In this document: positions 1 to 6,093 of the stretch, piece after piece
How the letters are laid out: each line of letters begins with the position of its first letter
Position numbering within the stretch: position 1 is the stretch's first letter
Assembly (NCBI GenBank): GCA_013329855.1
Contig: DUJI01000303.1
Coordinates: 1-9,681, forward strand
Length of the DNA: 9,681 nucleotides
Source: Thermoplasmata archaeon
GTDB taxonomy: Archaea > Thermoplasmatota > Thermoplasmata > RBG-16-68-12
Reading direction: 5' to 3'
The notes under the pieces: model-generated
Told to the model about the DNA's origin: nothing
Databases searched by the model: none
Seen by the model: only the letters and a program-made list of their open reading frames with translations
Position numbers and translations under genes: made by a program

Positions 1-2
1 GG

Positions 3-572
3 CTCGACGTCGCGCTCGCGCTCGTCGGAGCGCCCGAGCTGCTGTTCCTCGACCCCACGCTAGGTCTGGATGTTCAGACTCGCACGGCGGTTTGGGAGTA
101 CATCCGCCTTCTGCAGGAGAAGTACGAGATGACCCTCTTCATGACCACGCACTACCTCGAGGAGGCCGACAACCTGTGCGACCGAATCGCGATCATCGAC
201 CACGGGAAGATCGTCGCCCTCGATACCCCGGTCGCCCTGAAAGAATCCCTCGGTGGCGACATCGTGGAGATCCATGTGGATCGACCCCCGGAGGACGGCC
301 TTGCCGCAACCCTGCAGGCGATTCCCAACGTGAAGTCGGTCCTAGCCGTGCCCGGCGGATATCGACTGACCGTCGTCAACGGAGAGGAGACCGCGCCGCT
401 GATACTGGATGCCATCCGTTTGCGGAGCCTCAAGGCCACGAAGATCTCCATCTCGAAGCCCACCCTCGATGAGGTCTACCTCGCCCGCACAGGACGCACC
501 ATGCGGGAGCAGGAAGGCAGCCGCGAGGACGTGTTCCGCCAACGCATCGCGATGCGGAGGGCGAGACCGTGA
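3..572 (+). CDS. ABC transporter ATP-binding protein, DrrA-like (5' partial)
   Basis: This is the C-terminal 189 residues of an ABC ATPase; the Walker A and signature motifs lie before the window. The fragment opens with the helix preceding Walker B, then LLFLDPTLGLD (codons from 39), the D-loop, and the H-loop histidine in FMTTHYLEEADNLCDR. The TTHYLEEAD motif followed by DHGKIVALDTP and a roughly 100-residue C-terminal domain is typical of the DrrA/CcmA group that energises ABC-2 exporters. It should be a cytoplasmic subunit that drives the permease encoded next, with which it shares a 4-base overlap. The oddity is in Walker B: the usual LDEPT reads LDPT, so the catalytic glutamate codon is absent while the frame stays open. 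Either the protein is hydrolysis-defective or three bases were lost in the assembly. The exported substrate cannot be told from sequence. The family call is firm. Confidence 0.93.
   Translation, partial: LDVALALVGAPELLFLDPTLGLDVQTRTAVWEYIRLLQEKYEMTLFMTTHYLEEADNLCDRIAIIDHGKIVALDTPVALKESLGGDIVEIHVDRPPEDGLAATLQAIPNVKSVLAVPGGYRLTVVNGEETAPLILDAIRLRSLKATKISISKPTLDEVYLARTGRTMREQEGSREDVFRQRIAMRRARP
556..561 (+). promoter_or_regulatory. Shine-Dalgarno site of the ABC permease
   Basis: GGAGGG lies inside the end of the ATPase gene, 7 bases before the GTG at 569. It supports that GTG as the permease start and translation from a shared transcript. Confidence 0.6.
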
Positions 573-1378
573 GCGGCCTCCTGGCCCTGACCGGGCGTGA
601 GATCAAGAAGTGGTACAAGAACCCATTCGTCCTGTTCATCTCCCTTGTCCAGCCCATCATCTGGATGGGGCTGTTCGGCAAGGCGATGAACCTCGGGGCC
701 ATCGTGCCGTCGAACCTTCCGCCCGGCACACCCAACCCGCTCACCGCCTTCCTAGGCGGCGTGGGGGACTACTTCTCTTTCATGGCCGTCGGGATGCTGG
801 CCTTCGTCGTGCTGTTCACCACGATGTTCAGCGGCATGTCAATCGTTTGGGACCGCAGGCTTGGGTTCCTCAACAAGGTTCTCAGCACCCCGGCGAGCCG
901 CGGATCGATCATCCTCAGCAAGGTCGCCATCTCGGTCATCCGCGCGCTGGTCCAGGCGGGTATCGTTCTCATCGCCGCGGTCATCCTGGGCCTCGTCGTG
1001 GGCCCCGACTTCACTCCGCTCACCCTGCTTGCCGTGTTCGCGGCGCTCACCCTGATGAGCATCGGATTGTCGGCTATGTTCGTGGCCATCGCCATCCGCT
1101 CGACCAAGTGGGAGACCCAAATGGCGATCATGAACCTGCTTAACCTGCCCCTCCTCTTCGCCAGCAACGCGCTGTTCCCGACAGCCTCGATGCCCTCCTG
1201 GCTCCAGGACATCGCGATGATCAACCCGGTGACCTACGGGACCGAAGCCGCACGCCAACTCATCCTCCTCCCCACGAACTGGGGCGTGGTGGCGGGCGAC
1301 TTCATCTTCCTAGGCGTCTTTGCCGCGGCCTTCGCGGGCATCGGAATCGCCCTCTCGTGGAGATACCTGAGCAAGTAG
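569..1378 (+). CDS. ABC-2 type transporter permease, DrrB-like
   Basis: The product is a 269-residue integral membrane protein, a usual length for ABC-2 permeases. About six hydrophobic segments can be read, near residues 20-38, 68-90, 115-142, 152-174, 184-202 and 240-262. Family landmarks are present: the short amphipathic N-terminus, the loop DRRLGFLNKVLSTPASR after helix 2 (the ABC-2 'R-x-G ... L-x-x-P-x-S-R' pattern), and the late motif ALFPTASMPSWLQDIAMINP followed by TYGTEAAR. It would form the membrane channel of an exporter with the preceding ATPase. The start is GTG, its last three bases shared with the ATPase stop (GTGA), with GGAGGG 7 bases upstream. Related systems export drugs, lipids or polysaccharides; the substrate here is unknown. 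The gene itself is intact, unlike the Walker B of its partner. It converges on the next gene with only 36 bases between. Confidence 0.92.
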   Translation: MSGLLALTGREIKKWYKNPFVLFISLVQPIIWMGLFGKAMNLGAIVPSNLPPGTPNPLTAFLGGVGDYFSFMAVGMLAFVVLFTTMFSGMSIVWDRRLGFLNKVLSTPASRGSIILSKVAISVIRALVQAGIVLIAAVILGLVVGPDFTPLTLLAVFAALTLMSIGLSAMFVAIAIRSTKWETQMAIMNLLNLPLLFASNALFPTASMPSWLQDIAMINPVTYGTEAARQLILLPTNWGVVAGDFIFLGVFAAAFAGIGIALSWRYLSK

Positions 1379-1414
1379 TCGGTCCCGACGTGCACGGAAG
1401 CGAAAGGAGCGTGG

Positions 1415-2599
1415 CTAGCCCAGCTCCCCCGCCTCCACCTTTGCGGGGTCCGGGAACTTCTTGAGGACCGTGAGGAAGGAGGCGACCTCTTTGCGGTCGG
1501 ATGCGATCTCCTTCTCGGCGCGTCCATCGAACTTGGCCTCCGCGTCCTTGCCGTACGTGGCATAGAGCCGCGACGCGGACTGGAGCATGGCGAAGCGACC
1601 GTCCTGAAGCTCGGCCAGCAGCGTCTTGCCCCGGGCGAACGCGTCGCTCGTGGCGTTGAGACGTCCGAGGAAATCGACGAGGGCCGTGACCCGCCGCCGC
1701 AACCCCTGGGCGTCGTCGCTCCAGAGGACCTGGAGGGACCGTCGCTCGTCGTCGCGAACCGCCTTGAGCCAAGGCCACGCCGCGTCGAGCGCCGTCCGAA
1801 TCATCCGGGAGTCGCCGTAGACGTGGGTGAGCTTCGCATCCGAGTAGCCCGGGAGCTCGAGGAGCCCGTAGAACGAGCGCGCCCGGATCTCGTCGTGCCC
1901 CGGTCCGGCTCCCGCGAGGAGGTGGATCAGCGGATCGGGGTCGGTCCCCTCGGGCGGCGCGGGAATGCCCACGCCGTGGTGCTGACAGGTGTCGAGCAGC
2001 AAGGGGATGGCCACGTCGGCGCGGGCGCGGGCCAGGAAGTCGAGGTACGTGGCCTCCGCGGCCCGGTTGAACGCGTCGACGCCCGCGACGAACGCGTCCG
2101 CCTCCTCGTGGGACGCGGGGGGTTTGGACACCCGTTCCAGGTGCTCGATCCGCTTGCGGAGGTCGCGGATCCGCGCCTCGACCCCCCGGTAGCGCTCCCG
2201 GTACTCTCCCTGGAGCTGGCGCAGCTCGGCGGACTGCTCGACGATCTTGTCGAGCTTGTGCCAGACCTTGCGGGCCCCGTAGAAATCCCGCTTCCGCGCC
2301 TTGCGCAGACTCGCGTCGAGGATGGCCACGTGCTTGGGTATCAGCCGCTTCTCGGTGACGGCCTTCCGCAAGTCCGCCGCGATGTCATCCACGTCCCGCA
2401 GGAAGATCCGGATTTGGCGGTAGTTGTCCACCTCGGACTCGCGGATGAGTCGGTCCATGCGATCCCGAAACCGGTCTAGGTCACCGCTGAGCGCGCCGGG
2501 AAGGTCCGCGAACTTCCGCCGCATCCTCGTGATCTCCTCGAGGAGCTCGGGCGCGTCTTCCTCGAAGGTGCTCGCGTCACCCGGTCCGGGCGGGGCCAT
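1415..2599 (-). CDS. Uncharacterised coiled-coil protein
   Basis: I do not recognise this family. From the ATG at 2599 the protein has 394 residues, is rich in charged residues and almost wholly helical by inspection. A disordered Pro/Gly-rich start (APPGPGDAST) is followed by an acidic/basic helix region (about 15-160) whose clearest coiled coil is near residues 115-157 (KIVEQSAELRQL onward). A Pro-rich break near 160 leads to a second helical domain of about 230 residues containing HHGVGIPAPPEGTDPDPL and a Trp-rich stretch, AAWPWLKAV. There is no signal peptide and no membrane helix, so it is probably cytoplasmic. The start can also be read at a GTG at 2617, but the TATA-like box at 2623-2630 lies 27.5 bases before 2599, favouring the ATG and a near-leaderless mRNA. 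It is divergent from the small membrane protein at 2679 and convergent with the ABC permease. Codon use resembles the neighbours, so the gene is real; its function is not inferable. Confidence 0.85.
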   Translation of the reverse strand: MAPPGPGDASTFEEDAPELLEEITRMRRKFADLPGALSGDLDRFRDRMDRLIRESEVDNYRQIRIFLRDVDDIAADLRKAVTEKRLIPKHVAILDASLRKARKRDFYGARKVWHKLDKIVEQSAELRQLQGEYRERYRGVEARIRDLRKRIEHLERVSKPPASHEEADAFVAGVDAFNRAAEATYLDFLARARADVAIPLLLDTCQHHGVGIPAPPEGTDPDPLIHLLAGAGPGHDEIRARSFYGLLELPGYSDAKLTHVYGDSRMIRTALDAAWPWLKAVRDDERRSLQVLWSDDAQGLRRRVTALVDFLGRLNATSDAFARGKTLLAELQDGRFAMLQSASRLYATYGKDAEAKFDGRAEKEIASDRKEVASFLTVLKKFPDPAKVEAGELG

Positions 2600-2622
2600 C
2601 GACACGGATAGAGACACCTTCG

Positions 2623-2630
2623 ATATCTAA
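2623..2630 (-). promoter_or_regulatory. TATA-like box of the coiled-coil gene
   Basis: On the minus strand this reads TTAGATAT, preceded by CGAAG as a possible BRE. Its centre is 27.5 bases before the ATG at 2599, which predicts transcription starting at or within two bases of the start codon. Confidence 0.5.
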
Positions 2631-2648
2631 CTTCGGGGCGTCAGCACG

Positions 2649-2654
2649 ATTAAG
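2649..2654 (+). promoter_or_regulatory. TATA-like box of the small membrane protein gene
   Basis: ATTAAG sits in a GC-rich stretch, its centre 27.5 bases before the GTG at 2679. The spacing equals that seen at other starts in the window and suggests a leaderless message. Confidence 0.4.
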
Positions 2655-2678
2655 CCGACCCACGCGCCTTGCGGAGGC

Positions 2679-2909
2679 GTGAGGAGGGCAACGACGCTAA
2701 GAGCCTTTCTCGTGGCCCTGGGTGCCGTCGCCACCGTGGCCCTCGTCGTGTTCGGACTCGTTCTGTCAAGCGCTCCGGGTTACGGCCCCGGGGCCTGGGT
2801 CTTCGTTCTCTTCGCGTTCGGACTGGTCTGGTGGGACGTCGCGTACCACATGCGCTTGGTTCATTCCCGGAGACCGAGAGACTCCGCCCGCCTGGGCGGG
2901 AACAGGTGA
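2679..2909 (+). CDS. Small membrane protein, two predicted helices
   Basis: This 76-residue protein has two clear hydrophobic segments, near residues 9-31 (AFLVALGAVATVALVVFGLV) and 39-55 (WVFVLFAFGLVWWDVAY), joined by a Gly/Pro loop (SSAPGYGPG) and followed by a basic tail rich in Arg. By the positive-inside rule both ends would face the cytoplasm. No family is recognised. The start is a GTG; GGAGG lies only 3 bases before it, too close for good initiation, whereas a TATA-like box 27.5 bases upstream fits leaderless use of this GTG. The gene occupies the space between a divergent coiled-coil gene and a convergent acetyltransferase gene (19 bases away), and no other credible frame covers this stretch. 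Third codon positions are GC-rich like the neighbours. It could still be a chance open frame, hence the moderate confidence. Confidence 0.6.
   Translation: MRRATTLRAFLVALGAVATVALVVFGLVLSSAPGYGPGAWVFVLFAFGLVWWDVAYHMRLVHSRRPRDSARLGGNR
2884..2899. other. GC-rich inverted repeat near convergent gene ends
   Basis: CCGCCC and GGGCGG pair perfectly across a 4-base GCCT loop. The hairpin lies within the last codons of the small membrane protein gene, just before the 19-base gap to the convergent acetyltransferase gene. No T-run follows, so it is not a standard archaeal terminator; it may only reflect base composition. Confidence 0.25.
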
Positions 2910-2928
2910 GCGCGCATCCATCGGTGGC

Positions 2929-3462
2929 TCACACGAGGTTCTCCGGAATGAGCCGCTCCACGATCACCGTGTCGAGCCACTTCCCGTCGAGCTTCCCATG
3001 CTTCTCGTACACGCCGACTTCCCGGAAGCCGCATCGCTTGCAGAGCTCCCGGCTCGCGACGTTGGAAGGGAAGATCCGCGAGACGAGCTTCCAGTACCCC
3101 TGGCGACGGGCATCCTCGATCAGGGCGGCGAGCAGGGTCTTTCCGATTCCGCGACCCCGTTGACCGTGGGCCACGTAGATGGAGAACTCCCCGACGCCCG
3201 CGTAGCAGCTGCGCGGACGGTACTCGGACACGGCGGCCCAGGCCAGGACGGTTCCCTGGGTGGACACCGCGACGAGGATGGGATGCCGGTCATCGTGGTG
3301 GGCCATCCAGGCACGCATCTCGGATTCGCTGCGGGACTCCGTCTCGAACGTGGCCATCCGCTCCTCGAGCGCGCGATTGTAGATCTCCGCGACGGGGGCC
3401 GCGTCGGAGGGGTTCGCTCGTCGGATGGTGAGGTCGGTCCGGGATGGCGAAGGGAGGGGCAT
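2929..3462 (-). CDS. GNAT N-acetyltransferase, phosphinothricin acetyltransferase-like
   Basis: This is a 177-residue GNAT enzyme that should transfer acetyl from acetyl-CoA to an amine. The core runs in the order of the PAT/Bar-YwnH subgroup: LTIRRANPSDAAPVAEIYN at 11-29, the TFETE segment near 38-42, HPILVAV, YRPRSCYAGVGEFSIYV with its EFS-Y motif, and the acetyl-CoA loop QRGRGIGKTLL at 101-111. It ends with a CGFREVG strand, and GKLDGKWLDTVIVERLI closes the fold as in that family. Homologues acetylate phosphinothricin, methionine sulfoximine or other amino-acid analogues; the substrate here is unknown. The start is uncertain. ATG 3462 leaves 10 residues before the fold, ATG 3483 adds seven, and a TTG at 3537 would give 202 residues but overlaps the promoter shared with rpo11. 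It is divergently transcribed from rpo11, with no sign of functional coupling. Confidence 0.88.
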   Translation of the reverse strand: MPLPSPSRTDLTIRRANPSDAAPVAEIYNRALEERMATFETESRSESEMRAWMAHHDDRHPILVAVSTQGTVLAWAAVSEYRPRSCYAGVGEFSIYVAHGQRGRGIGKTLLAALIEDARRQGYWKLVSRIFPSNVASRELCKRCGFREVGVYEKHGKLDGKWLDTVIVERLIPENLV

Positions 3463-3539
3463 GGCCTCGTCTCGACGGGGCATGGCTGCAAGGGACTTAG
3501 ACCGAGCGGCCGGAGACGGGAGGCGCCGCGCCCGCAAAA

Positions 3540-3547
3540 GCTTAAAT
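3540..3547 (+). promoter_or_regulatory. TATA-like box of rpo11-truD, possibly bidirectional
   Basis: GCTTAAAT is preceded by a BRE-like GCAAAA stretch, which orients it toward rpo11. The centre of CTTAAA is 26.5 bases before ATG 3570 and 29.5 before ATG 3573. The core is nearly palindromic (minus strand ATTTAAGC), so it could also serve the divergent acetyltransferase, whose start would then lie 34-55 bases into the transcript. Confidence 0.6.
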
Positions 3548-3569
3548 GGCGGCTTCCCCTGAGCGGCGG

Positions 3570-3848
3570 ATGATGCAGCTGCGTCTTCTCGAGAAGCAGA
3601 AGGATTCCATCCGGGTCGAGGTCACGAACCCGGACGACACGCTCATCCAGCCGCTCCTCACGGCCCTCCTGAAGGACGACGACATCGCGGACGCCCTGTA
3701 CTACAGCGGGCATCCCCAGTTGGACAAGCCCGTGCTCACCGTGCGCACGAAGAAGGGATCGCCCCAGGCGGCCCTGAAGCGCGCCGCGAAAGGGCTCGCG
3801 GACGAATACGCGGGCGCGAGGAAGCTCCTGGAGAAGGAGCTCGCGTAG
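3570..3848 (+). CDS. rpo11: DNA-directed RNA polymerase subunit L (Rpo11)
   Basis: This 92-residue protein is the archaeal counterpart of eukaryotic RPB11/AC19. It pairs with Rpo3 to form the alpha-like platform on which RNA polymerase assembles. Family features: the opening strand LRLLEKQKDSIRVEV, DDTLIQPLLTALLKDD at the position of the usual 'DHTLGNLL' helix, the ALYYSGHPQLDKPVLTVRT strand pair with its conserved H-P, and a long C-terminal helix. It diverges from the family consensus in the helix (IQPLL rather than GNLL), yet length and order are normal. An ATG at 3546 would add eight residues (MAASPERR), but it lies within the TATA box and so could not be in the mRNA. ATG 3570 (or 3573) falls at the expected start of transcription and restores the usual N-terminus. 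truD follows after 4 bases. Confidence 0.92.
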   Translation: MMQLRLLEKQKDSIRVEVTNPDDTLIQPLLTALLKDDDIADALYYSGHPQLDKPVLTVRTKKGSPQAALKRAAKGLADEYAGARKLLEKELA

Positions 3849-3852
3849 GCGT

Positions 3853-5124
3853 ATGGAGCGGGACCTCGGCATCGAGGGCTACCTGACCACGAGCCCCGGC
3901 GTCGGCGGGACGCTCAAGGTCTCCGCGGAGGACTTCGTCGTCGAGGAGGTCTCCTCTCCGCCCGATCCGGACCCGCAGGGCCGGTACACGACGGCCACCC
4001 TGCGCGTGAGGGAATGGGAGACCAACCGCCTCGTGCGGCAGCTCGCGAAGAGCCTGCATATCTCTCGTCGACGAATCGGGTTCGCGGGGACCAAGGACAA
4101 GCGCGCGGTCACCACCCAACTCTTCTCGTTCGAAGGGGTGCCGCCGGAAACCCTGCGCGCGCTCCGGATCAAGGATGTCGAGGTCTTGGACGCCTTCGCT
4201 ACGGCACGCCCACTCGAGATCGGCGACCTCGTGGGGAACCGCTTCCGCATTATCGTGCGGGATCTGCGGCTCGCCGACCCGGAGGCCGCTGCCATCATCG
4301 AGGAGACGTCGGCCCAGCTTCAGGCCTTCCGCGGGTTCCCCAACTTCTTTGGCGTCCAGCGCTTCGGCTCGGTCCGGCCTGTCACCCACGAGGTCGGGAA
4401 ACACATCGTGAAGGGCGCGTTTCGAGGCGCCGTGGAGACCTACGTGGCCAACCCGATTCCCGGAGAGGACCCGGAGTCCTTCGAGGTCCGTGCCCTCCTC
4501 GCGGAGACCGGGGACGTGAAGGAAGCGCTGCACACGTACCCGCGGAATTACACGTTCGAGAAGGCCCTCCTCAGCCACCTCTCCGGCCATCCGGACGACT
4601 ACGTCGGCGCCCTCCGCATTCTCCCGCTGAACCTGCTGATCATGTTCGTCCACGCCTACCAATCGTACCTGTACAACCTCATCCTCGGCGAACGGATGCG
4701 GCGCGGACTCCCGGTCCACGAACCCGTGGACGGGGACCTCGTCCTTCCCGCGGACCGGCGCGGCCTCCCGGACCGCGAACGGGTCATCGAGGTCTCGAAC
4801 GACAACCTGGAGCGCGTGGCTGCGCGGTGCCGGGAGGGCAAGGCCTGGGTGAGCGCGGTCCTCTTCGGCTCGGAGAGCCGGTTCGCCGAGGGCGAGATGG
4901 GACGCATCGAGAAGGAGGTCGTCGCGAGGGAGCACTTGCGTCCCGAGGATTTCATCATCCCCGACATCCCGCGCATCTCGTCCCGAGGGACTCGGCGGGA
5001 GATCCTCGCGCCCGTCCGGTCCCTGGAGGCGCGCGTTCACGGGAGCACGCTCGACGTGTCCGTCGAGCTCACGCGGGGCGCGTACGCGACCTGCCTGCTC
5101 CGGGAGTACATGAAGAACGGGTAG
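3853..5124 (+). CDS. truD: tRNA pseudouridine synthase D, TruD/Pus7 family
   Basis: This 423-residue enzyme isomerises uridine to pseudouridine in tRNA: U13 in bacteria, and additional sites by archaeal and eukaryotic Pus7 relatives. Landmarks in order are the N-terminal strand LKVSAEDFVVEE (21-32), the catalytic loop GFAGTKDKRAVTTQ (76-89) with Asp82 as the expected nucleophile, and the TRUD insertion-domain motif GFPNFFGVQRFG (161-172) followed by RPVTHEVGK. Then come YPRNYTFEKALLSHL (229-243) and the helix FVHAYQSYLYN (265-275), with a closing strand pair ending ATCLLREYMK. All key residues are present and the length is typical of archaeal members. It begins 4 bases after rpo11 and probably shares its transcript, linking transcription machinery and tRNA modification in one unit. 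Only a weak, distant Shine-Dalgarno match (AAGGAG, 13 bases away) is visible. It converges on the regulator gene with 15 bases between. Confidence 0.95.
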   Translation: MERDLGIEGYLTTSPGVGGTLKVSAEDFVVEEVSSPPDPDPQGRYTTATLRVREWETNRLVRQLAKSLHISRRRIGFAGTKDKRAVTTQLFSFEGVPPETLRALRIKDVEVLDAFATARPLEIGDLVGNRFRIIVRDLRLADPEAAAIIEETSAQLQAFRGFPNFFGVQRFGSVRPVTHEVGKHIVKGAFRGAVETYVANPIPGEDPESFEVRALLAETGDVKEALHTYPRNYTFEKALLSHLSGHPDDYVGALRILPLNLLIMFVHAYQSYLYNLILGERMRRGLPVHEPVDGDLVLPADRRGLPDRERVIEVSNDNLERVAARCREGKAWVSAVLFGSESRFAEGEMGRIEKEVVAREHLRPEDFIIPDIPRISSRGTRREILAPVRSLEARVHGSTLDVSVELTRGAYATCLLREYMKNG

Positions 5125-5139
5125 GCCGCAGGCTTCGGC

Positions 5140-5664
5140 TCATTGCCTCAGCTTGGTCCACAGGTCCACGAAGCGGTCCACCGCATCGTCGTGGAAGCTC
5201 TGGCGGTTCGCGACTAGGAGACGGCTGACCTCGCCCATGTCCTTGATGGCGAAGACACTCTCCCGCTCGCGGCGGTACCGGATCAGCAGGTCCCGGGCCA
5301 TCATCTTCTGAAGGTGGTAGGAGAGGGTGGACTTGGAGACACCCGTCGCCTGGCGGAGTTCGGAGAACGTCCGCTCGCCGTGGAGGATTATCTCCACGAC
5401 GATCTTCCGGGGGACCCCCTGGCGGAGGACGCCCAGGATCCGCCGTTGGGCTTCCATGAACGCCCGGGCGATGAAGTACCGCTTGCGGTGGCCGTCCGTC
5501 TCCGACTTGAGCATGCCCTCCCGCTCGAGGTACGTGAGGTGGTACGAGAGCATGCCCGTGGACATGCCCAACGCCTGGCCGATCCGGCGCAGGTGAACCC
5601 CGGGGTTGGCCACGAGGTACTCGTAGATCCTCCGTCGACTCTCCAGTTCAAGGCCCGCCGTCAT
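5140..5664 (-). CDS. Tandem winged-helix transcriptional regulator
   Basis: The 174-residue protein has two ArsR/MarR-like winged helix-turn-helix domains in tandem. The first spans about residues 9-66 with recognition helix STGMLSYHLTYLEREG (35-50) and wing DGHRKRYFIA. The second spans about 75-140 with SKSTLSYHLQKMMARD (110-125) and wing RRERESVFAI. The two recognition helices share the T-x-LSYHL core, suggesting an internal duplication, and a charged C-terminal helix (155-174) may dimerise. No ligand domain or Cys metal site is seen. The ATG at 5664 lies 4 bases after the stop of the upstream membrane-protein gene; GGTGAT, matching the end of the archaeal Shine-Dalgarno consensus, overlaps that stop and supports translation from a shared mRNA. 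It probably controls its own operon and perhaps the divergent exported-protein gene. The regulator call is firm; its targets are inference. Confidence 0.9.
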   Translation of the reverse strand: MTAGLELESRRRIYEYLVANPGVHLRRIGQALGMSTGMLSYHLTYLEREGMLKSETDGHRKRYFIARAFMEAQRRILGVLRQGVPRKIVVEIILHGERTFSELRQATGVSKSTLSYHLQKMMARDLLIRYRRERESVFAIKDMGEVSRLLVANRQSFHDDAVDRFVDLWTKLRQ

Positions 5665-5667
5665 GAG

Positions 5668-5673
5668 ATCACC
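5668..5673 (-). promoter_or_regulatory. Shine-Dalgarno site of the winged-helix regulator
   Basis: On the minus strand this reads GGTGAT, overlapping the TGA stop of the membrane-protein gene and ending just before the regulator's ATG at 5664. It fixes that start and indicates coupled translation. Confidence 0.55.
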
Positions 5674-5926
5674 GAAGGAGCGCGAGGTATAGGGAAACGA
5701 GCACCGCCAGGTTCAGTCCGACCCACTCCGGTCCCACGGACGATGTCCAGTACAAGGCCATCTCGACGACCAGCCAGACACCCTCGACGAGGAATAGCCC
5801 GAAGGCCGCCACCAGGAGGAGCAGACGCCGCTCCCGGTGCCGCTGGTAGGACCTCACGGAGATCACCGCCAGGATGGCCGCGAAACCCAGGAACGCGACG
5901 CGAAGGAAGGCATCGAGAGGGCCCAT
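5669..5926 (-). CDS. Small three-helix membrane protein paired with a regulator
   Basis: This 85-residue hydrophobic protein has three likely membrane helices: about residues 6-24 (AFLRVAFLGFAAILAVISV), 34-58 (RLLLLVAAFGLFLVEGVWLVV) and 66-84. They are separated by a basic loop (RSYQRHRERR), which is presumably cytoplasmic. The pattern of one helix, an R-Y-R-x-x-x-R-R loop, and then a Gly/Phe-rich helix resembles small archaeal membrane proteins encoded beside winged-helix genes (DUF7521-like, from memory). That match would need a profile search. It is the first gene of a two-gene minus-strand operon with the regulator, 4 bases apart, and may pass a membrane signal to it; that is inference from linkage. 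The ATG at 5926 is 29.5 bases from the centre of a TATA-like box (5953-5958), fitting a very short leader. No enzymatic motif is present. Confidence 0.78.
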   Translation of the reverse strand: MGPLDAFLRVAFLGFAAILAVISVRSYQRHRERRLLLLVAAFGLFLVEGVWLVVEMALYWTSSVGPEWVGLNLAVLVSLYLALLR

Positions 5927-5952
5927 TCACTTCCCACGGATGGACTACTTGG

Positions 5953-5958
5953 CTAAAA
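5953..5958 (-). promoter_or_regulatory. TATA-like box of the membrane-protein/regulator operon
   Basis: On the minus strand this reads TTTTAG within CCTTTTAGCC. Its centre is 29.5 bases before the ATG at 5926, so a leader of only a few bases is expected. One copy of the 15-base repeat lies about 12 bases upstream of its centre. Confidence 0.5.
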
Positions 5959-5966
5959 GGTCTTGT

Positions 5967-5981
5967 CGTACGGACGTCGAA
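5967..5981 (+). repeat. 15-base direct repeat, copy 1 (candidate operator)
   Basis: CGTACGGACGTCGAA matches the copy at 6040-6054 at 14 of 15 bases. It lies immediately upstream (in minus-strand terms) of the TATA-like box of the membrane-protein/regulator operon. It contains two small palindromes, CGTACG and GACGTC. The position suits binding by a transcription factor, possibly the winged-helix protein itself. Confidence 0.45.
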
Positions 5982-6039
5982 AGGGCCGACGAGGCGAGAC
6001 GGGGAGATGGCGACGTCAGGTTCGACGGCCGTTCTAACC

Positions 6040-6054
6040 CGTACGGACGCCGAA
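6040..6054 (+). repeat. 15-base direct repeat, copy 2 (candidate operator)
   Basis: CGTACGGACGCCGAA differs from copy 1 only by C for T. It abuts the BRE/TATA region of the divergent exported-protein gene, its edge about 12 bases from the TATA centre, the same distance as for copy 1. The copies start 73 bases apart, about seven helical turns. Confidence 0.45.
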
Positions 6055-6063
6055 CCAAAAGCC

Positions 6064-6069
6064 ATTTAG
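6064..6069 (+). promoter_or_regulatory. TATA-like box of the exported-protein gene
   Basis: ATTTAG, preceded by CCAAAAG as a possible BRE, has its centre 27.5 bases before the ATG at 6094. The purine run AAGGAGGG directly touching that ATG is too close to act as a normal Shine-Dalgarno site, so leaderless initiation is the simpler reading. Confidence 0.5.
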
Positions 6070-6093
6070 CGGGGGGCGAGCGGTAAAGGAGGG

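Noticed and set aside
1823..2479. 218-codon plus-strand frame within the coiled-coil gene
   Set aside because: The minus-strand protein is longer and codon-consistent; this frame shows only repetitive Val/Glu/Arg shadow composition.
3736..5040. 434-codon open frame opposite truD
   Set aside because: It is antisense to a complete, motif-rich TruD and its Arg/Asp/Leu-rich composition is typical of shadows in GC-rich genes.
5124..5140. Terminator hairpin between convergent truD and the regulator
   Set aside because: Only a 4-base GCCG/CGGC stem is present and there is no T-run.
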